Assembly: GCF_003854275.1 (NCBI RefSeq)
Contig: NZ_QTQP01000016.1
Coordinates: 80,643-144,642, forward strand
DNA length: 64,000 nucleotides
Direction of reading: 5' to 3'
Source of the DNA: Burkholderia sp. Bp8963
GTDB taxonomy: Bacteria; Pseudomonadota; Gammaproteobacteria; Burkholderiales; Burkholderiaceae
The position numbers and the translations under genes were made by a program. Of the stretch, positions 1 through 9,541 are shown piece after piece. The stretch's first letter is position 1; each line of letters starts with the position of its first letter. The notes beneath the pieces are model-generated. The model searched no databases. It saw only the letters and a list, made by a program, of their open reading frames with translations, and was not told the origin of the DNA.

Positions 1-1
1 G

Positions 2-793
2 GAGCGGGGGACAGTCCTGTTCGTGAGCCACGATACGAATGCGGTCGTCAATCTGTGCAGCCGGGTCGTGTGGCTGGATCGGGGCGTCGTTCGCGAGATC
101 GGGCCTGCGAAGGAAGTGTGCGAATCGTACCTCGAAGCGTTCTACGACGAGCAGCATCGCGCGTCCGGCAAGCAAGGCAGCAAGCCGGCCGGGCGCAGCA
201 ACTTCGTGCGCACGATCGCGGAAAGCGACGTCCGCGATCAGCGCGCCCAGGTCATCAATGCGTCGAAGCTGAGAAACGACGTCGAAGTGTTCGAATTCAA
301 GCCCGATTCGCGGCATTTCGGCCTCGGCGGCGCGGCGGTCGAATACGCGTGCGTCGAAGATCAGGACGGGGCCCGGATCAACTGGGTGGTCGGCGGCGAA
401 ATCGTGTGCATTCGTGTCGTGGTGAAGGCGTCGCAGGCACTCTCCCGTCCGATTGTCGGCTTCATCGTGCGCGACCGGCTCGGGCAGAACCTGTTCGGCG
501 ACAATACGTTCGTGACGACGCACAACGAACCGTTTGTCACGGGCGCGGACGAAACCTTTACGGCGAAATTCGTATTCCGGATGCCGATTCTGCCGGTGGG
601 CGATTATTCGATCACGGTCGCCATTGCGGACGGCACGCAGAGCGAACATGTCATCCACCAGTGGGTGCATGACGCGATCATGCTCAAGTCCCATTCGACG
701 AGCGTCAGCACTGGGCTGATCGGCATTCCGATGCAGGAGGTCGCTTTGGAGCGGCACGTTGTTCACGACACGGGGGCGAGCAATGCGCTCTGA
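2..793 (+). CDS. wzt: O-antigen ABC exporter ATP-binding protein (Wzt), 3' part
   Basis: The reading frame is open from the first bases and the first GTG (23) lies inside the conserved H-loop (VLFVSHD), so the gene starts before the window and only the end of the nucleotide-binding domain is present. After the H-loop comes the usual LDRG..REIG turn of Wzt ATPases, then a linker and a C-terminal beta-rich domain (about the last 150 residues) of the Wzt carbohydrate-binding type, which in characterised homologues recognises the finished O-polysaccharide before export. The next gene starts 11 bases before this stop, so translation is probably coupled. The membrane partner wzm should lie upstream, outside the window. 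Confidence 0.85.
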   Translation, partial: ERGTVLFVSHDTNAVVNLCSRVVWLDRGVVREIGPAKEVCESYLEAFYDEQHRASGKQGSKPAGRSNFVRTIAESDVRDQRAQVINASKLRNDVEVFEFKPDSRHFGLGGAAVEYACVEDQDGARINWVVGGEIVCIRVVVKASQALSRPIVGFIVRDRLGQNLFGDNTFVTTHNEPFVTGADETFTAKFVFRMPILPVGDYSITVAIADGTQSEHVIHQWVHDAIMLKSHSTSVSTGLIGIPMQEVALERHVVHDTGASNAL

Positions 794-2024
794 TATCCCG
801 GCGACGGTTACCGGCGGACTGGACCTGACCGCGTCGGCCCGCACCAAGGGCGCCGCGCACGCTGCGAAGGACGTAACCGTCAAGATGCCGAACGATCGCC
901 TGTCGAGTCATGACAACGGGTTCGGTCTGCTCCGCCTCTTCTTCGCGACGATGGTGCTGTGGGACCACGCGTTTCCGCTGGGTGGATTCGGGCGCGATCC
1001 GATGTGGCATCTGACGCTGGACCAGGATTCGATGGGCGGGATCTGCGTGTCGGGCTTCTTTGCGATCAGCGGTTTCCTGATCGCCAAGAGCGGCATGCGG
1101 GCCGACCTGCTGCAGTTTGCATGGCGCCGATGCGTGCGCATTTTCCCGGCGTACTGGACGGTGCTCGTGATTACCGCGTTTGGCGTGGGACCCGTGATCC
1201 ATTATCTGGACGCGGGTACGCTGCATGGGTACTGGAATACCGTGATCGGCGGCCCGCTCGGATACGTGGTGAACAACTGGAACCTGTGGATCGGCCAGTA
1301 CGGTATCAACAGCCTGCTGCGCGATACGACGCCTTACGGCAAGTCGGTGTCGGCGAGCGTGTTCAACGGATCGATCTGGACGCTGATCTATGAGGCGCAG
1401 TGCTACGTGATGGTGGGCATTTTCGCGGTGTTCGGCCTGCTTTCCGGGCATCGGCGGGTCCTGCTCGGCATCACGGTCGCGGCATGGATGCTGCTGGCGC
1501 TTCAGACCGTCAACCCCGCGTACCCGGGGAAGCTCGTGCCGTGGCTCGACGATCCTCACGTCGTTCAATACGGCGCGATCTTCCTGATGGGGTCGTGCGC
1601 GGCGGCTTATTCGAAGCAGCTCCCGATTACCGACAAGCTGGGTGTTTTCGCGATCGGCGTCTATCTGCTCAGCCTGTTCAAGGGCGGCTATTTTCTGCTG
1701 GGCTATCCGGCAATGGTGTACGCGATCCTGTGGCTCGCCTGCCGGTTGCCTGGCTGGGCGCGCCGCATCGGCGCGAAGAACGACTACTCGTACGGAATCT
1801 ACGTGTTCGGGTTCCTGGTTCAGCAATTGCTCGCGTATGCAGGCGTCTACCGGTACGGGTTCGCGGTGTTTCTGGCCGCGTCGGTATTTTTCACGTTTAT
1901 TTGCGCGTGGTTCAGTTGGCATCTGGTTGAAAAGCGCGCGCTCGATCTCAAGGATTGGGGACCAGGACGTGGTTGGCAGTTCGTTTTGGCTGGATTGAAT
2001 TTGAAGAAAGAGGAAAGGCAATGA
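783..2024 (+). CDS. acyltransferase family 3 (OafA-like) membrane protein
   Basis: A 413-residue integral membrane protein of acyltransferase family 3, predicted to acetylate a sugar of the O-antigen or a precursor. The family signatures are visible: an early His in LWDHAFPLGG within the first membrane segment, an Arg-rich cytoplasmic loop (RRCVRIFPAYW), the SIWTLIYE motif, and about ten hydrophobic segments. The start at 783 is chosen because GGGGGCGAG lies just upstream and it overlaps wzt by 11 bases; an in-frame start at 759 would have no clear ribosome site. The stop overlaps the next start in an ATGA, so it is in the same operon. The acyl donor and position are not deducible. Confidence 0.85.
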   Translation: MRSDIPATVTGGLDLTASARTKGAAHAAKDVTVKMPNDRLSSHDNGFGLLRLFFATMVLWDHAFPLGGFGRDPMWHLTLDQDSMGGICVSGFFAISGFLIAKSGMRADLLQFAWRRCVRIFPAYWTVLVITAFGVGPVIHYLDAGTLHGYWNTVIGGPLGYVVNNWNLWIGQYGINSLLRDTTPYGKSVSASVFNGSIWTLIYEAQCYVMVGIFAVFGLLSGHRRVLLGITVAAWMLLALQTVNPAYPGKLVPWLDDPHVVQYGAIFLMGSCAAAYSKQLPITDKLGVFAIGVYLLSLFKGGYFLLGYPAMVYAILWLACRLPGWARRIGAKNDYSYGIYVFGFLVQQLLAYAGVYRYGFAVFLAASVFFTFICAWFSWHLVEKRALDLKDWGPGRGWQFVLAGLNLKKEERQ

Positions 2025-3112
2025 GCGACGTAAAGGCAAGCTGGGTCGATGGAAAGAAGATTCTCGTCACCGGTGGTGCGGGATTCATCGGCTGTGCGAT
2101 TTCGCAGCGGCTGGCGCAGCGTGCGAGCCGCTATGTCGTGATGGACAATCTGCATCCGCAGATCCACGAGCGTGCGGTGCGGCCGAGTGCACTCCATGAG
2201 CGGGCCGAACTCGTCGTGGCGGACGTCACCGACGCCGACGCGTGGGACGCGCTCCTCGGTGATTTCCAGCCCGACGTCATCGTCCACCTCGCGGCGGAAA
2301 CCGGCACGGGGCAATCGCTGACCGAGGCGAGCCGACATGCGCTCGTCAACGTCGTGGGCACGACGCGGATGACCGACGCGCTGATGAAGCATGGCGTCAC
2401 GGTTCAGCACATCCTGCTGACGAGCAGCCGCGCCGTTTACGGTGAAGGCGCATGGCAGCGGCCGGACGGCACGGTCGTCTACCCCGGCCAGCGCGGACGC
2501 GCTCAACTCGAAAGCGCGCAATGGGATTTCCCGGGAATGACGATGCTGCCGTCGCGTGCCGATCGCACGGAGCCGCGGCCGACGAGCGTGTACGGTGCGA
2601 CCAAGCTCGCGCAGGAGCAGGTGCTGCGTGCGTGGGCGCTCGCGACGAAGGTGCCGCTGTCGATTCTGCGCTTGCAGAATGTCTACGGGCCGGGGCAGTC
2701 GCTCACCAATTCGTATACGGGCATCGTCGCGCTTTTCTCCCGACTGGCGCGTGAAAAGAAGGTCATCCCGCTGTACGAAGACGGCAATGTCACGCGCGAC
2801 TTCGTGAGCATCGAAGACGTCGCGGATGCGATCGCTGCGGGCCTGGCGCGCGAGCCGGAGACGCTTTCGTTCTTCGATATCGGTTCGGGGACGGCGACCA
2901 GCATCCTGCAAATGGCGCAGACCGTCGCCGACTACTACGGCGCGCCTGCGCCGACGGTGACCGGCGCGTTCCGAGACGGTGACGTGCGCCATGCCGCGTG
3001 CGACATCGATGTCTCGCTCGCGAACCTTGCGTGGAAGCCTCAATGGTCGCTGGAAGCAGGCGTTCGCCAGCTGCAGGGCTGGATCGCGCAAGAGCTCGAT
3101 CGCAAAGACTAA
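2021..3112 (+). CDS. NAD-dependent epimerase/dehydratase (SDR family)
   Basis: A 363-residue extended short-chain dehydrogenase acting on a nucleotide sugar. The N-terminal dinucleotide site is GGAGFIG (about residues 18-24), the catalytic pair is YGATK, and the substrate part has the usual LRLQNVYGPGQS segment. The start is the ATG of an ATGA overlap with the acyltransferase stop, preceded by GAAAGAGGAAAGG. It probably makes a modified sugar donor for the glycosyltransferases that follow. Whether it is a 4-epimerase or a dehydratase cannot be told from sequence alone. Confidence 0.85.
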   Translation: MSDVKASWVDGKKILVTGGAGFIGCAISQRLAQRASRYVVMDNLHPQIHERAVRPSALHERAELVVADVTDADAWDALLGDFQPDVIVHLAAETGTGQSLTEASRHALVNVVGTTRMTDALMKHGVTVQHILLTSSRAVYGEGAWQRPDGTVVYPGQRGRAQLESAQWDFPGMTMLPSRADRTEPRPTSVYGATKLAQEQVLRAWALATKVPLSILRLQNVYGPGQSLTNSYTGIVALFSRLAREKKVIPLYEDGNVTRDFVSIEDVADAIAAGLAREPETLSFFDIGSGTATSILQMAQTVADYYGAPAPTVTGAFRDGDVRHAACDIDVSLANLAWKPQWSLEAGVRQLQGWIAQELDRKD

Positions 3113-3132
3113 TTCAATCGTAGAGGTTACGA

Positions 3133-4056
3133 GTGCCACTGCACGATACGACAGTTACCGGACCCGCATCACTGCGGATTCAGTCGATTCTGTACAACAA
3201 CACCCAGGAACACATCGATAGCGCGCTCGAAAGCATTGCGCGCGCGGCGGATCTCGCCATCGGTGCGGGTGTCCTGTCATCGGTGGAAGTCGCGATCGGC
3301 GATTGCTCGCCGAATCCGGTGTTTACGGCCGAAGTGATCGAGGCGCGCGCCATCAAGTATCGCCCGCAAGGCATCGGTCGTATCGACTACACGTTTTTCG
3401 ACGCCAATCTCGGGTCCGCCGCAGGTCATAACCGCTTGCTGGCGGACCTGAATACTGATCTGGTGCTGATCCTGAATCCGGACGCACTGATGGCGCCCAA
3501 CATGTTCATCGAACTGGTGCGGCCGATGCGCAAGCCGGGCGTGGGGATCGTCGAAGCGAGACAGATCCCGATCGAGCACCCGAAGGACTACGATCCGACG
3601 ACCGGTGAGACGAGCTGGGCGGCGACCGCTTGCGCGCTCGTCTCGGCCGCAGTGGCAAAAGAGGTGAACGGGTTCGATTCGGAATCGTTCTTCCTCTATT
3701 GCGACGACGTCGACTTCTCGTGGCGGGTTCGGGTGGCGGGCTACAAGGTGATCTTCCAGCCGTCCGCCGCGCTCTTTCACGACAAGCGGTTGTCGACCGC
3801 AGGCAAGTGGATCGTCGGCGGCGCGGAAGAGTATTACTCGGCCGAGGCTGCAATGATCCTCGCCCACAAATATTCGAACGGCGCGCTGGCGGATCGCATC
3901 GAGCGCCAGTTGCTCGCTCACGGCAGCGACGCCGAAAAGAAAGCCGCGCAGAAATACCGCGACCTCAAGAATTCCGGCAAATTGCCGGCGCCGATCGATC
4001 CCGACCACCGCGTGGCGCAGTTCATCGACGGAAATTACGCGAAACATCGGTTCTAA
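3133..4056 (+). CDS. GT2 family glycosyltransferase (rhamnosyltransferase-like)
   Basis: A 307-residue soluble GT-A fold enzyme. It shows the GT2 metal/nucleotide motif in LILNPDALM and the acceptor-side CDDVDFSWR motif that is common in O-antigen rhamnosyltransferases. A GTG start is used, with TAGAGG seven bases upstream. It lies 20 bases after the epimerase and 3 bases before the next gene, so it is in the same operon. The family suggests transfer of a deoxyhexose to the growing O-chain on the cytoplasmic face; donor and linkage are unknown. Confidence 0.85.
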   Translation: MPLHDTTVTGPASLRIQSILYNNTQEHIDSALESIARAADLAIGAGVLSSVEVAIGDCSPNPVFTAEVIEARAIKYRPQGIGRIDYTFFDANLGSAAGHNRLLADLNTDLVLILNPDALMAPNMFIELVRPMRKPGVGIVEARQIPIEHPKDYDPTTGETSWAATACALVSAAVAKEVNGFDSESFFLYCDDVDFSWRVRVAGYKVIFQPSAALFHDKRLSTAGKWIVGGAEEYYSAEAAMILAHKYSNGALADRIERQLLAHGSDAEKKAAQKYRDLKNSGKLPAPIDPDHRVAQFIDGNYAKHRF

Positions 4057-4059
4057 ATC

Positions 4060-5787
4060 ATGAAATCGGCAACTTATCAATTCGGCTACCGCGAGAATTC
4101 GGTGTACAGCAATGTGGTCGCGCTGATTGCGGAATTCGGTGCGCGTGATGGCCTGCATCTGGATATCGGCTGCGGTTACGGGGCGATTGCGGAGCCTGTC
4201 CGTGACCTGGGACTGACGTATGTCGGCTTCGATACGGATGGCGATGCGCTGCAGAACATCCAGTCGCGCGGGTTCGCAACGGGGCAAGTCGACCTGCAGC
4301 GTCTGGACGACGCGTTCGCGCAAATCGAAACCGTGGTAGCGGGCCGTCGCGTGACGTCGATTTCCGTCATCGACACGCTCGAGCACATTACGAACGGACC
4401 GGCGCTCCTCGAGCGTCTGCGCGCGTATGCCGACAGTCACGCGATCCTGCTCGTCGTCGCCGTGCCGAATGCGGGCCACCGCGATCTCGGCATCAAGCTG
4501 CTGACGGGCCACTGGGACTACACGGTCGCGGGCCTGCTCGACCACACGCACGTGATTCACCATACCGACCAGCTGCTCGCGCGCATGGCCAAGCGCGCCG
4601 GCTGGCACGAAGTCGGCGCTCGGGACTACTTCATGGAGGCGAGCGATCAGGCGTTTCCGCGTGCACATCCGATGCTGACCGGGCACACGCCGGTATCGCG
4701 CTACCTGTGGCAGATCCGCGGCTCTGCCGATGGCTTCGGTACCGTCAACGAGTTCGTGCGCGCCTATTTGCCCGGCGCACGGCACGACGCGGTCCAGTTG
4801 CTGGCGGAACAGCGGGCGCAGCAGCCGTTCCTGTCGATCGTCACGCGCACGCAGGGCAAGCGATTGGGCAACCTTCGCGATGTCCTGCTTTGCCTGACCG
4901 CGCAGACCTGCCAGGATTTCGAAGTCCTGGTGATGGCGCACAAGGTCGAGGAAGAGCCGCTGTTCGCAGTCAAGCGGATCGTGGAGGATCTGCCGGAATC
5001 CATCCGGGTGCGGGTGCGCGTGATCCAGTGCGAACGCGCCGGGCGTTCGTCACCGCTCAACGACGGGTTCATGGCGGCGAAGGGTCGATACATCGCGATT
5101 CTCGACGACGACGAACTGGTGTTCGCCCATTGGGTCGAGACGTTCCGGAAGCTGGAAGAGAATGCATCGGGGCGCGTATTGCGCGCGACCGCCGCGGAAC
5201 AGGACATCGTTTCCACCGGCAAGCGGCCCGACGGTGCGCTGGCCTACCGGACGGTTTCGTCGATCACGACGCCGTATCCGTCGAAGTTCGAGTTCTACGA
5301 CCATCTGTCCCAGAACTATTCGCCGACGTTCTCCCTCGCATTTCCGCGCGTCGCGTTTCAGGACCTGGGCATCCGGTTCGACGAGTCGCTCGACACGGCG
5401 GAGGATTGGGATTTCGAAATGCGGACCGTGTTTCTGTGCGGCGTCGAGAGCAGCCCGGAAATCACCGGCATCTACCGGAAGTGGCGCACCGGCGAGTCGT
5501 CGTTCTCGGGGCATTCGCAGGAAGAGTGGAGCCGCGATTACAGCAAGATCCTCGCGAAGCACAACGAGCAGTACCATGTATTCCCGCCGGGCACGATCAA
5601 GATGCTGATCGATCAGCGCAACTGGATTCGCAAGCTGGAGTGCGACATCGCCGTGCTGCGGGGCAGTTCCCAGCTCGATCCGCTGCGACGATTCTTCATC
5701 AGGCATCCGCGCGTGTATCGGGTTGTGCGCATGGCTTACGACAATTCGCGACTTGTCGCGCGGAGAATCGTCCGGCGCTTGGGCTGA
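4060..5787 (+). CDS. methyltransferase-GT2 glycosyltransferase fusion
   Basis: A 575-residue two-domain protein. Residues about 1-220 are a class I SAM methyltransferase (LHLDIGCGYG as motif I, SVIDTLEHI as the acceptor motif, Methyltransf_23 type). Residues about 255-520 are a GT2 glycosyltransferase (FLSIVTRTQGKR start, nucleotide-binding ILDDDELVF). The ATG lies 3 bases after the previous stop. A fused methyltransferase in an ABC-exported O-antigen operon could add or terminate sugars and methylate them, perhaps as a chain-length cap. The order of the two reactions is inference. Confidence 0.82.
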   Translation: MKSATYQFGYRENSVYSNVVALIAEFGARDGLHLDIGCGYGAIAEPVRDLGLTYVGFDTDGDALQNIQSRGFATGQVDLQRLDDAFAQIETVVAGRRVTSISVIDTLEHITNGPALLERLRAYADSHAILLVVAVPNAGHRDLGIKLLTGHWDYTVAGLLDHTHVIHHTDQLLARMAKRAGWHEVGARDYFMEASDQAFPRAHPMLTGHTPVSRYLWQIRGSADGFGTVNEFVRAYLPGARHDAVQLLAEQRAQQPFLSIVTRTQGKRLGNLRDVLLCLTAQTCQDFEVLVMAHKVEEEPLFAVKRIVEDLPESIRVRVRVIQCERAGRSSPLNDGFMAAKGRYIAILDDDELVFAHWVETFRKLEENASGRVLRATAAEQDIVSTGKRPDGALAYRTVSSITTPYPSKFEFYDHLSQNYSPTFSLAFPRVAFQDLGIRFDESLDTAEDWDFEMRTVFLCGVESSPEITGIYRKWRTGESSFSGHSQEEWSRDYSKILAKHNEQYHVFPPGTIKMLIDQRNWIRKLECDIAVLRGSSQLDPLRRFFIRHPRVYRVVRMAYDNSRLVARRIVRRLG

Positions 5788-5837
5788 TTCGAGTGCCATG
5801 ACGGTGTTCGTGATCGTTCTCGATGGCAGGAACGCAG

Positions 5838-7682
5838 ATGCGGTTTGACATCTCCATTGTCGTCTATCGGGAAGCCGAGGACACGCTGTCCGCGCTTCTC
5901 GAAAGTCTTGCCGCTCAAGTGTCCTGTCCGGACGTGCAGTTGCGGGTCTGGCTGCGCAACAACGACCCTGGCGATGCAGGTCGCTGGGATCGTTTCGTGC
6001 GTTCCGCCGCATCCTGGCCGTTCGACGTTTCGGTCAGCCATTCGCCCGGCAATGTCGGGTTCGGCGCAGCGCACAACGCCACCTTCGAGATGGGTGACGC
6101 TCCGTTCTTCTTCGTGCTGAACCCCGATGTCTGCCTGCATTCGACTGCGATATTCGTTCTGACGGAGGCCATCGCAGCCGCCCGGGACGACGTTGCCGCA
6201 TGGGAGTTGCGGCAACTGCCGTACGAGCATCCGAAGCTTTACGATCCCGTCACGCTCCGTACCGACTGGATGACGGGGGCGGCGGTCGTGTTTCGACGCG
6301 AGGCCTACGCACAGGCGGGCGGTTTCGAGCCGCGCATTTTCATGTACGGCGAGGATGTCGACCTGTCGTGGCGGCTGCGAGCGGCCGGCTGGACTTTGTC
6401 CTACGTGCCGAAGGCGGTTGCCGTGCATCGTACGTATGCGACGCCGGGGGAGGTCAAGCCGCTTCAGCTGGTCGGGGGAATACAGGCGTCGTTGCAACTG
6501 CGCACGCGTTTCGGGTCATGGTTCGACGTGTTGCGCGGCCTCGGCTGCTGGCTGGTCGAGTTCGCGCGGCCGCCGCGCGTTGTGCGGGCACGGCGTCAGT
6601 GTGTCTCGATCCTGTATCGGTATCTGCGAACGATGTGGTATTTCCGTCGCACCGGAAAACCGTTTCGCAGCGCCGGGTTTCGGCCGGATTTTCGCTTTTG
6701 GGGATATGGCGACAGGCGCGACGGCGCATTCTTCGCGTTTGAAACCGACGAGCCCGATCCGGCGGCGTTGCCGCTCGTGTCGATTGTCGTGCGCACGCAT
6801 CGCAGGCCTGCCCTGCTGCGTGAAGCGCTGACGTCGCTGCTGAACCAGACCTATCCTCGCATCGAAGTCGTCGTCGTCGAAGACGGTCCGGCAAACAGCG
6901 CGGCGATGATCGAACGAGAGTTCGCCGGCCGCCTGAACGTCCGTTATGTCGCCACGGGAGATTCCGTCGGGCGAAGCGCGGCAGGCAATCGCGGTCTTGC
7001 GCTGGCCACCGGCGATTGGCTGGGTTTTCTGGACGACGACGACCAGTTCTACGCCGACCACGTCGAGACGCTGATGCAGGTCGCGCGAGCGGGCGCGAAT
7101 CGCGCCGTCTATGGTGCGTCCCACGAGATTCCGACGACATTCGTGCAATTATCGGACGACGTTGCCGAGTATCGTGAAGCGGCCGCGATGGTCATGTACC
7201 GGCCGTATTCCCGACTGTCGATGTGGCAGGAGAATCTCGCGCCGATCCAGGCCGTGCTGTTTCATCGCAGTCTCTACGCGGAATTCGGCGGATTCGACGA
7301 GGATCTCGATCAACTCGAGGATTGGGTGCTGTGGGTACGCTACTCCTGCGCGACCGACTTCACGTCGGTGATGCGGGTCACGTCGCGGTATCGCACGCCC
7401 ATGTCGAGCGAGGTCGCGCTGACGCGGCAGGCCAGGCTGCATCACGCATACGCGCAAGCGGTCGAGCGGCAGCGCGCGATGCGCGTCACGCTGAGTCCGT
7501 TCGACGTGATGGACATGGCGGAGGAGCAGGCGCGCCGGCATGCGATCGTCTACTTATCGAGACGTGCCGCGCGCAACCTGCTTGTCCGGATCCCGTTCCT
7601 GAGACCGATGATGTCGACTCAGGCTGCGTGGCGCCGCAATCTGCGCGGGCTGCTGCGTCGCATGACGCGGGGCTCGCGATGA
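5838..7682 (+). CDS. tandem double-domain GT2 glycosyltransferase
   Basis: A 614-residue protein with two GT2 catalytic domains. The first (residues 1 to about 230) resembles the rhamnosyltransferase-type gene at 3133: GNVGFGAAHN, FVLNPDVCL, YGEDVDLSWR. The second (from about residue 315) has PLVSIVVRTHRRP and FLDDDDQFYADH. The ATG at 5838 is preferred to the one at 5823 because an AGGA lies seven bases upstream. Two active sites suggest a polymerising or two-linkage transferase, as in repeat-unit synthesis of ABC-exported O-chains. Both sites keep their acidic motifs. Confidence 0.83.
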   Translation: MRFDISIVVYREAEDTLSALLESLAAQVSCPDVQLRVWLRNNDPGDAGRWDRFVRSAASWPFDVSVSHSPGNVGFGAAHNATFEMGDAPFFFVLNPDVCLHSTAIFVLTEAIAAARDDVAAWELRQLPYEHPKLYDPVTLRTDWMTGAAVVFRREAYAQAGGFEPRIFMYGEDVDLSWRLRAAGWTLSYVPKAVAVHRTYATPGEVKPLQLVGGIQASLQLRTRFGSWFDVLRGLGCWLVEFARPPRVVRARRQCVSILYRYLRTMWYFRRTGKPFRSAGFRPDFRFWGYGDRRDGAFFAFETDEPDPAALPLVSIVVRTHRRPALLREALTSLLNQTYPRIEVVVVEDGPANSAAMIEREFAGRLNVRYVATGDSVGRSAAGNRGLALATGDWLGFLDDDDQFYADHVETLMQVARAGANRAVYGASHEIPTTFVQLSDDVAEYREAAAMVMYRPYSRLSMWQENLAPIQAVLFHRSLYAEFGGFDEDLDQLEDWVLWVRYSCATDFTSVMRVTSRYRTPMSSEVALTRQARLHHAYAQAVERQRAMRVTLSPFDVMDMAEEQARRHAIVYLSRRAARNLLVRIPFLRPMMSTQAAWRRNLRGLLRRMTRGSR

Positions 7683-7743
7683 TCGGACGCCGGCCGCGCG
7701 CTGCGCGCCTGCCGCGCACATTCCCGCCTTTGAGACTTCGAGT

Positions 7744-8574
7744 GTGATTCGTTTCGAACTGAACCATCTGTCGGTGTCGATCGTCGTCTACCGGCCCGAT
7801 CTCGTCCAGCTCGGGCAGACGCTGACGAGCCTTGCTGCCGCCTGCGAGCGGCTGCGCGCCGCGCAGCCGGATCTGCCGGTCAAGCTCTACCTGATCGACA
7901 ACGGCGGCCTGCCCGCCACGCCGGCGATGCTCGACGCACTTTCCTCGCGTGGCATCGACTGGGAAGTCGTGTCGGGCCACGGGAACGTCGGCTACGGCCG
8001 CGGCCACAATCTCGCGATCGAGCGAGCGGCCAGCCGCTTCCATCTGGTGCTGAATCCGGATATCGATCTCGATCGGGACGCGCTGTCGGCTGCGCTGGAG
8101 GCTTTCAACGCCGAACCGGCGCTCGGTTTGCTGACCCCCTGGATCGGTGACGACGACGGACATCAGCAGTTTCTCTGCCGGCGCTTTCCCGCCGTGCTCG
8201 ACCTGTTCGTGCGCGGATTCCTGCCCGCCGGCGCGCGGCGCTTGTTCGCACGCCGCCTTGCGCGCTACGAAATGCAGGATCAGATCAACGGCCATGACAT
8301 CCTGTGGGATCCCCCCATCGTCAGCGGCTGCTTCATGCTGTTCCGCACCGACGTCCTGAAGCAGCTCGGCGGCTTCGATCCGCGCTACTTCCTGTATTTC
8401 GAGGATTACGATCTGAGCCTGCGCAGCCATGATGTCGCCCGCGTCGCCTATGTCCCCTCCGTACGCGTGATCCATCACGGCGGCGGCGCGTCCCGCAAAG
8501 GCTTCGCACACATCCGCATGTTCGCGGCGTCGGCGTTCAAGTTCTACAATCGCTTCGGCTGGAGGCTGTGGTGA
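7744..8574 (+). CDS. wbiF: GT2 family glycosyltransferase, WbiF-like
   Basis: A 276-residue GT2 enzyme with a GTG start. Visible motifs are the opening LSVSIVVYRPD, GNVGYGRGHN, the catalytic LVLNPDIDL, and the acceptor motif FEDYDLSLR. It is followed, with stop/start overlap, by an epimerase, a polyprenyl-phosphate sugar transferase and a large membrane dehydratase, the order of wbiF-wbiG-wbiH-wbiI in Burkholderia O-antigen clusters; the symbol rests on that order. A 61-base gap separates it from the gene before. It probably adds one of the first sugars to the lipid-linked primer made by the WbiH-like enzyme. Confidence 0.75.
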   Translation: MIRFELNHLSVSIVVYRPDLVQLGQTLTSLAAACERLRAAQPDLPVKLYLIDNGGLPATPAMLDALSSRGIDWEVVSGHGNVGYGRGHNLAIERAASRFHLVLNPDIDLDRDALSAALEAFNAEPALGLLTPWIGDDDGHQQFLCRRFPAVLDLFVRGFLPAGARRLFARRLARYEMQDQINGHDILWDPPIVSGCFMLFRTDVLKQLGGFDPRYFLYFEDYDLSLRSHDVARVAYVPSVRVIHHGGGASRKGFAHIRMFAASAFKFYNRFGWRLW

Positions 8575-9536
8575 CCCGCATCATCGTGACAGGCGCGAAC
8601 GGCTTCGTCGGTCGTGCAGTCTGCCGGCTGGCGCTCGCGGCAGGGCACACGGTCACGGCGCTGGTGCGCCGTCCCGGCGGATGCGTCGACGGTGTTCGCG
8701 AATGGGTGCATGACGCGCCCGATTTCGCCGGGCTCTCCGACGCATGGCCGGCCGGCCTCGAAGCCGATTGCGTGATCCACCTTGCCGCGCGCGTGCACGT
8801 GATGCGCGACGAGTCGCCCGATCCGGCTGCCGCGTTCGACGCGACCAACGTTGCGGGCACGCTGCGCGTCGCCGAAGCCGCACGCGCGCATGGCGCGCGC
8901 CGCTTCGTGTTCGCAAGCAGCATCAAGGCGGTTGGCGAAGGCGATGGCGGCGTACCGCTCGCGGAGAATGCCACCCCGGTTCCGCAGGATCCGTACGGGC
9001 GCTCGAAACTGCGCGCGGAGCAGCAGCTCGCGCAATTCGGCGTACAGGCCGGGCTCGATATCGTGATCGTCCGTCCGCCGCTCGTCTACGGCCCGGACGT
9101 GCGCGCGAACTTCCTGCGGATGATGGATGCGGTGTCGCGCGGGATGCCGCTTCCGCTCGCTGCCGCCACGGCCCGCCGCAGCCTCATCTACGTCGACAAC
9201 CTCGCGGATGTGCTGCTGTCGTGCGCGCTCGATCCGCGCGCTGCGGGCGAGTGCTTTCATGTCGCGGACGACGATGCGCCGTCGGTCGCCGGCCTGCTGC
9301 GCATGGTCGGCGACGCGCTCGGCAAGCCGGCGCGGCTGTTTCCGGTGCCGGTCGGCGCGCTGCGCGCGCTCGGCCGGCTGACCGGCCGCGGCGCCGCCGT
9401 GGATCGCCTGACGGGCAGCCTGCAGCTCGACGCCGGCCGCGTGAAGCGGGTGCTGGACTGGCATCCTCGCCACACGACGCGGCAGGGCCTCGAAGCGACC
9501 GCCGCGTGGTATCGTTCGCGCGACAACCAGAAATAG
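8571..9536 (+). CDS. wbiG: NAD-dependent nucleotide-sugar epimerase, WbiG-like
   Basis: A 321-residue extended SDR protein. The coenzyme site is VTGANGFVG at the N-terminus; SSIKAVGEG and the catalytic PYGRSK pair follow. GTG is used as start at 8571, with GGAGG five bases upstream; 8568 is also GTG but is too close to that site. It overlaps the preceding stop. With the following WbiH-like enzyme it probably supplies the UDP-linked N-acetylhexosamine used to prime the O-antigen; in Burkholderia that sugar is often an epimerised 6-deoxy-HexNAc. Confidence 0.8.
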   Translation: MTRIIVTGANGFVGRAVCRLALAAGHTVTALVRRPGGCVDGVREWVHDAPDFAGLSDAWPAGLEADCVIHLAARVHVMRDESPDPAAAFDATNVAGTLRVAEAARAHGARRFVFASSIKAVGEGDGGVPLAENATPVPQDPYGRSKLRAEQQLAQFGVQAGLDIVIVRPPLVYGPDVRANFLRMMDAVSRGMPLPLAAATARRSLIYVDNLADVLLSCALDPRAAGECFHVADDDAPSVAGLLRMVGDALGKPARLFPVPVGALRALGRLTGRGAAVDRLTGSLQLDAGRVKRVLDWHPRHTTRQGLEATAAWYRSRDNQK

Positions 9537-9541
9537 GCAAC

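Noticed and set aside
705..3139. Long minus-strand ORFs opposite the acyltransferase and epimerase genes
   Set aside because: They are Arg/His-rich antisense shadows typical of high-G+C DNA, with no family motifs, and lie fully opposite well recognised genes.
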